6,403 bases of DNA, taken from assembly GCA_937967775.1 (NCBI GenBank), contig CALCJH010000029.1, positions 1 to 6,403 on the forward strand. The letters are read 5' to 3'. Numbering within the stretch: the stretch's first letter is position 1; each line of letters begins with the position of its first letter. This DNA is from an uncultured bacterium. Its GTDB lineage: Bacteria; Armatimonadota; UBA5829; DSUL01. The translations under genes were made by a program, and so were the position numbers. The notes beneath the pieces are model-generated. The model had not been told where the DNA came from. It saw nothing but the letters and a program-made list of their open reading frames with translations, and did no database searches. Below, in pieces: positions 5,639 through 6,403 of this stretch.

Positions 5639-6403
5639 ATGATCAGACGAATCGCCCGAGCGGTGTCTGTGGCGGCGGCCTTTGCGGGAATCGTGACCAC
5701 CGCGCACGCCGCCAGCATCATCACGCTCTGGGACTTCCAGGACTACTATCAGGATCCCGTCACTCTGGACTGGGTCGTCACCCCGCGCTACACGCCGAGC
5801 GTTGGCGTCGGCACCTGGGAAGTGCAGGGAACGGCCGTCTTCGATCCGGGACAGGAAGATTACCGCGACCCGGCCAATCCCCTGGAGACCACCTCCAGTA
5901 GCGATCCCATCCATCTCATCAACGAGTTCATGGGATACGGCCTGGACGTGGACAACGCTCCGCCGCAGGGCACGGGCAACAAGACTGCCGGCGTCCGGTT
6001 CAACGTGTCCACTGAGGGATACGAGAACATCGTGGTGAGCTTCGACATCCGGCACAAGTACCGCTCGCCCCGGCACGCCCGCGTGCAGTACACCGTGGAT
6101 GGCGTGAACTGGGTGGATAGCCTCCTGTTCGAGGCCGACAACCCGTTCGAGGCCGACTACTGGTACAACGGGCGCACGGTGGACCTCTCCGGAGCGCCTG
6201 GTGTGGCGGACAACCCGAACTTTGGCTTCCGCGTCGTGGCCGAGTTCGGGCCTTCCGGGCTCTATGAGGCCTCGAAGACGGGCGCCGCGTTCCGCCAGAA
6301 GGACCTGTTCCGCTTCGATATGGTTCAGGTCTCCGGCACGGTCATTCCCGAGCCCGCTTCGCTTCTGACCCTGGCGATGGGAGCCGCAGGGCTGCTTGGC
6401 TCC
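5639..6403 (+). CDS. PEP-CTERM sorting domain protein, 3' end cut by window edge
   Basis: The open frame runs 255 codons from ATG to the window end with no stop. Residues 1-24 form a signal peptide (MIRRIAR, hydrophobic AVSVAAAFAGIV, cleavage after AHA). Residues 28-233 are the core shared with the gene upstream, including SSSDPIHLINEFMGY, the identical block at 130-158 and FRQKDLFRFDM. Residues 236-255 begin a PEP-CTERM signal: IPEPASLLTLAMGAAGLLGS, that is a PEP motif leading into a hydrophobic segment. The usual Arg-rich end would lie just past the edge, so probably only several residues are missing. In characterised or predicted systems such tails direct proteins to an exosortase for cleavage and surface release or anchoring. 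No exosortase gene is in this window. It contains no Cys in the visible part. Function of the core is unknown. Confidence 0.92.
   Translation, partial: MIRRIARAVSVAAAFAGIVTTAHAASIITLWDFQDYYQDPVTLDWVVTPRYTPSVGVGTWEVQGTAVFDPGQEDYRDPANPLETTSSSDPIHLINEFMGYGLDVDNAPPQGTGNKTAGVRFNVSTEGYENIVVSFDIRHKYRSPRHARVQYTVDGVNWVDSLLFEADNPFEADYWYNGRTVDLSGAPGVADNPNFGFRVVAEFGPSGLYEASKTGAAFRQKDLFRFDMVQVSGTVIPEPASLLTLAMGAAGLLGS
5720..6337 (+). repeat. Paralogous core domain, copy B (residues 28-233)
   Basis: Copy B matches copy A without gaps. Stretches such as NIVVSFDIRHKYRSPRHA and TGNKTAG are unchanged, while the first 60 residues vary (for example the segment between DFQD and the Asp-Trp pair). The strongest conservation falls in the middle of the domain, which suggests that this part carries the structural or binding role. 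Confidence 0.85.
6344..6403 (+). other. PEP-CTERM sorting signal (partial)
   Basis: Residues 236-255 read IPEP followed by a run of Ala, Leu, Gly and Met with no charges. This is the hallmark of the C-terminal sorting signal recognised by exosortases in Gram-negative-type bacteria. The terminal basic cluster is expected just beyond position 6403 and cannot be seen. Confidence 0.88.

Overview
The window is GC-rich DNA from an uncultured-looking or poorly described bacterium that exports large modular surface proteins. Three features shape this view: a PEP-CTERM sorting tail, a long secreted parallel beta-helix protein with 'choice-of-anchor Q'-type repeat ends, and small OB-like C-terminal domains with an LDDGxG core. 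From memory, this mix, especially the stretch NNVGLLVRTAGRV followed by FLLDDGAG, recalls proteins of Armatimonadota. Planctomycetota or Verrucomicrobiota remain possible. This assignment is an inference and no phylogenetic marker is present.

Layout. Positions 1-69 carry no gene I can defend. Positions 70-4278 (minus strand) hold one 1402-residue secreted protein. It has a signal peptide, three tandem beta-helix units of about 436, 371 and 366 residues, and two OB-like domains at the C-terminus. Positions 4279-4575 form a divergent intergenic region. It holds a good sigma-70-type promoter for the minus-strand gene, a palindrome in that gene's leader, a pair of exact 12-bp direct repeats 33 bp apart, and a hairpin just ahead of the plus-strand gene. 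Positions 4576-5562 and 5639-6403 (plus strand) hold two tandem paralogous secreted proteins. The second runs off the window end and lacks a stop codon here.

How the genes relate. The two plus-strand paralogs share a beta-sandwich-like core of 206 residues, about 78% identical by my count by eye, but carry different C-terminal modules. The first ends in an OB-like domain related to those at the C-terminus of the divergent beta-helix protein. The second ends in a PEP-CTERM signal, so it should be processed by an exosortase encoded elsewhere. The sequence therefore suggests a small cassette of exported envelope or matrix proteins in which C-terminal modules have been exchanged. No catalytic motif is evident in any of the three, and their biological role is not known from the sequence.
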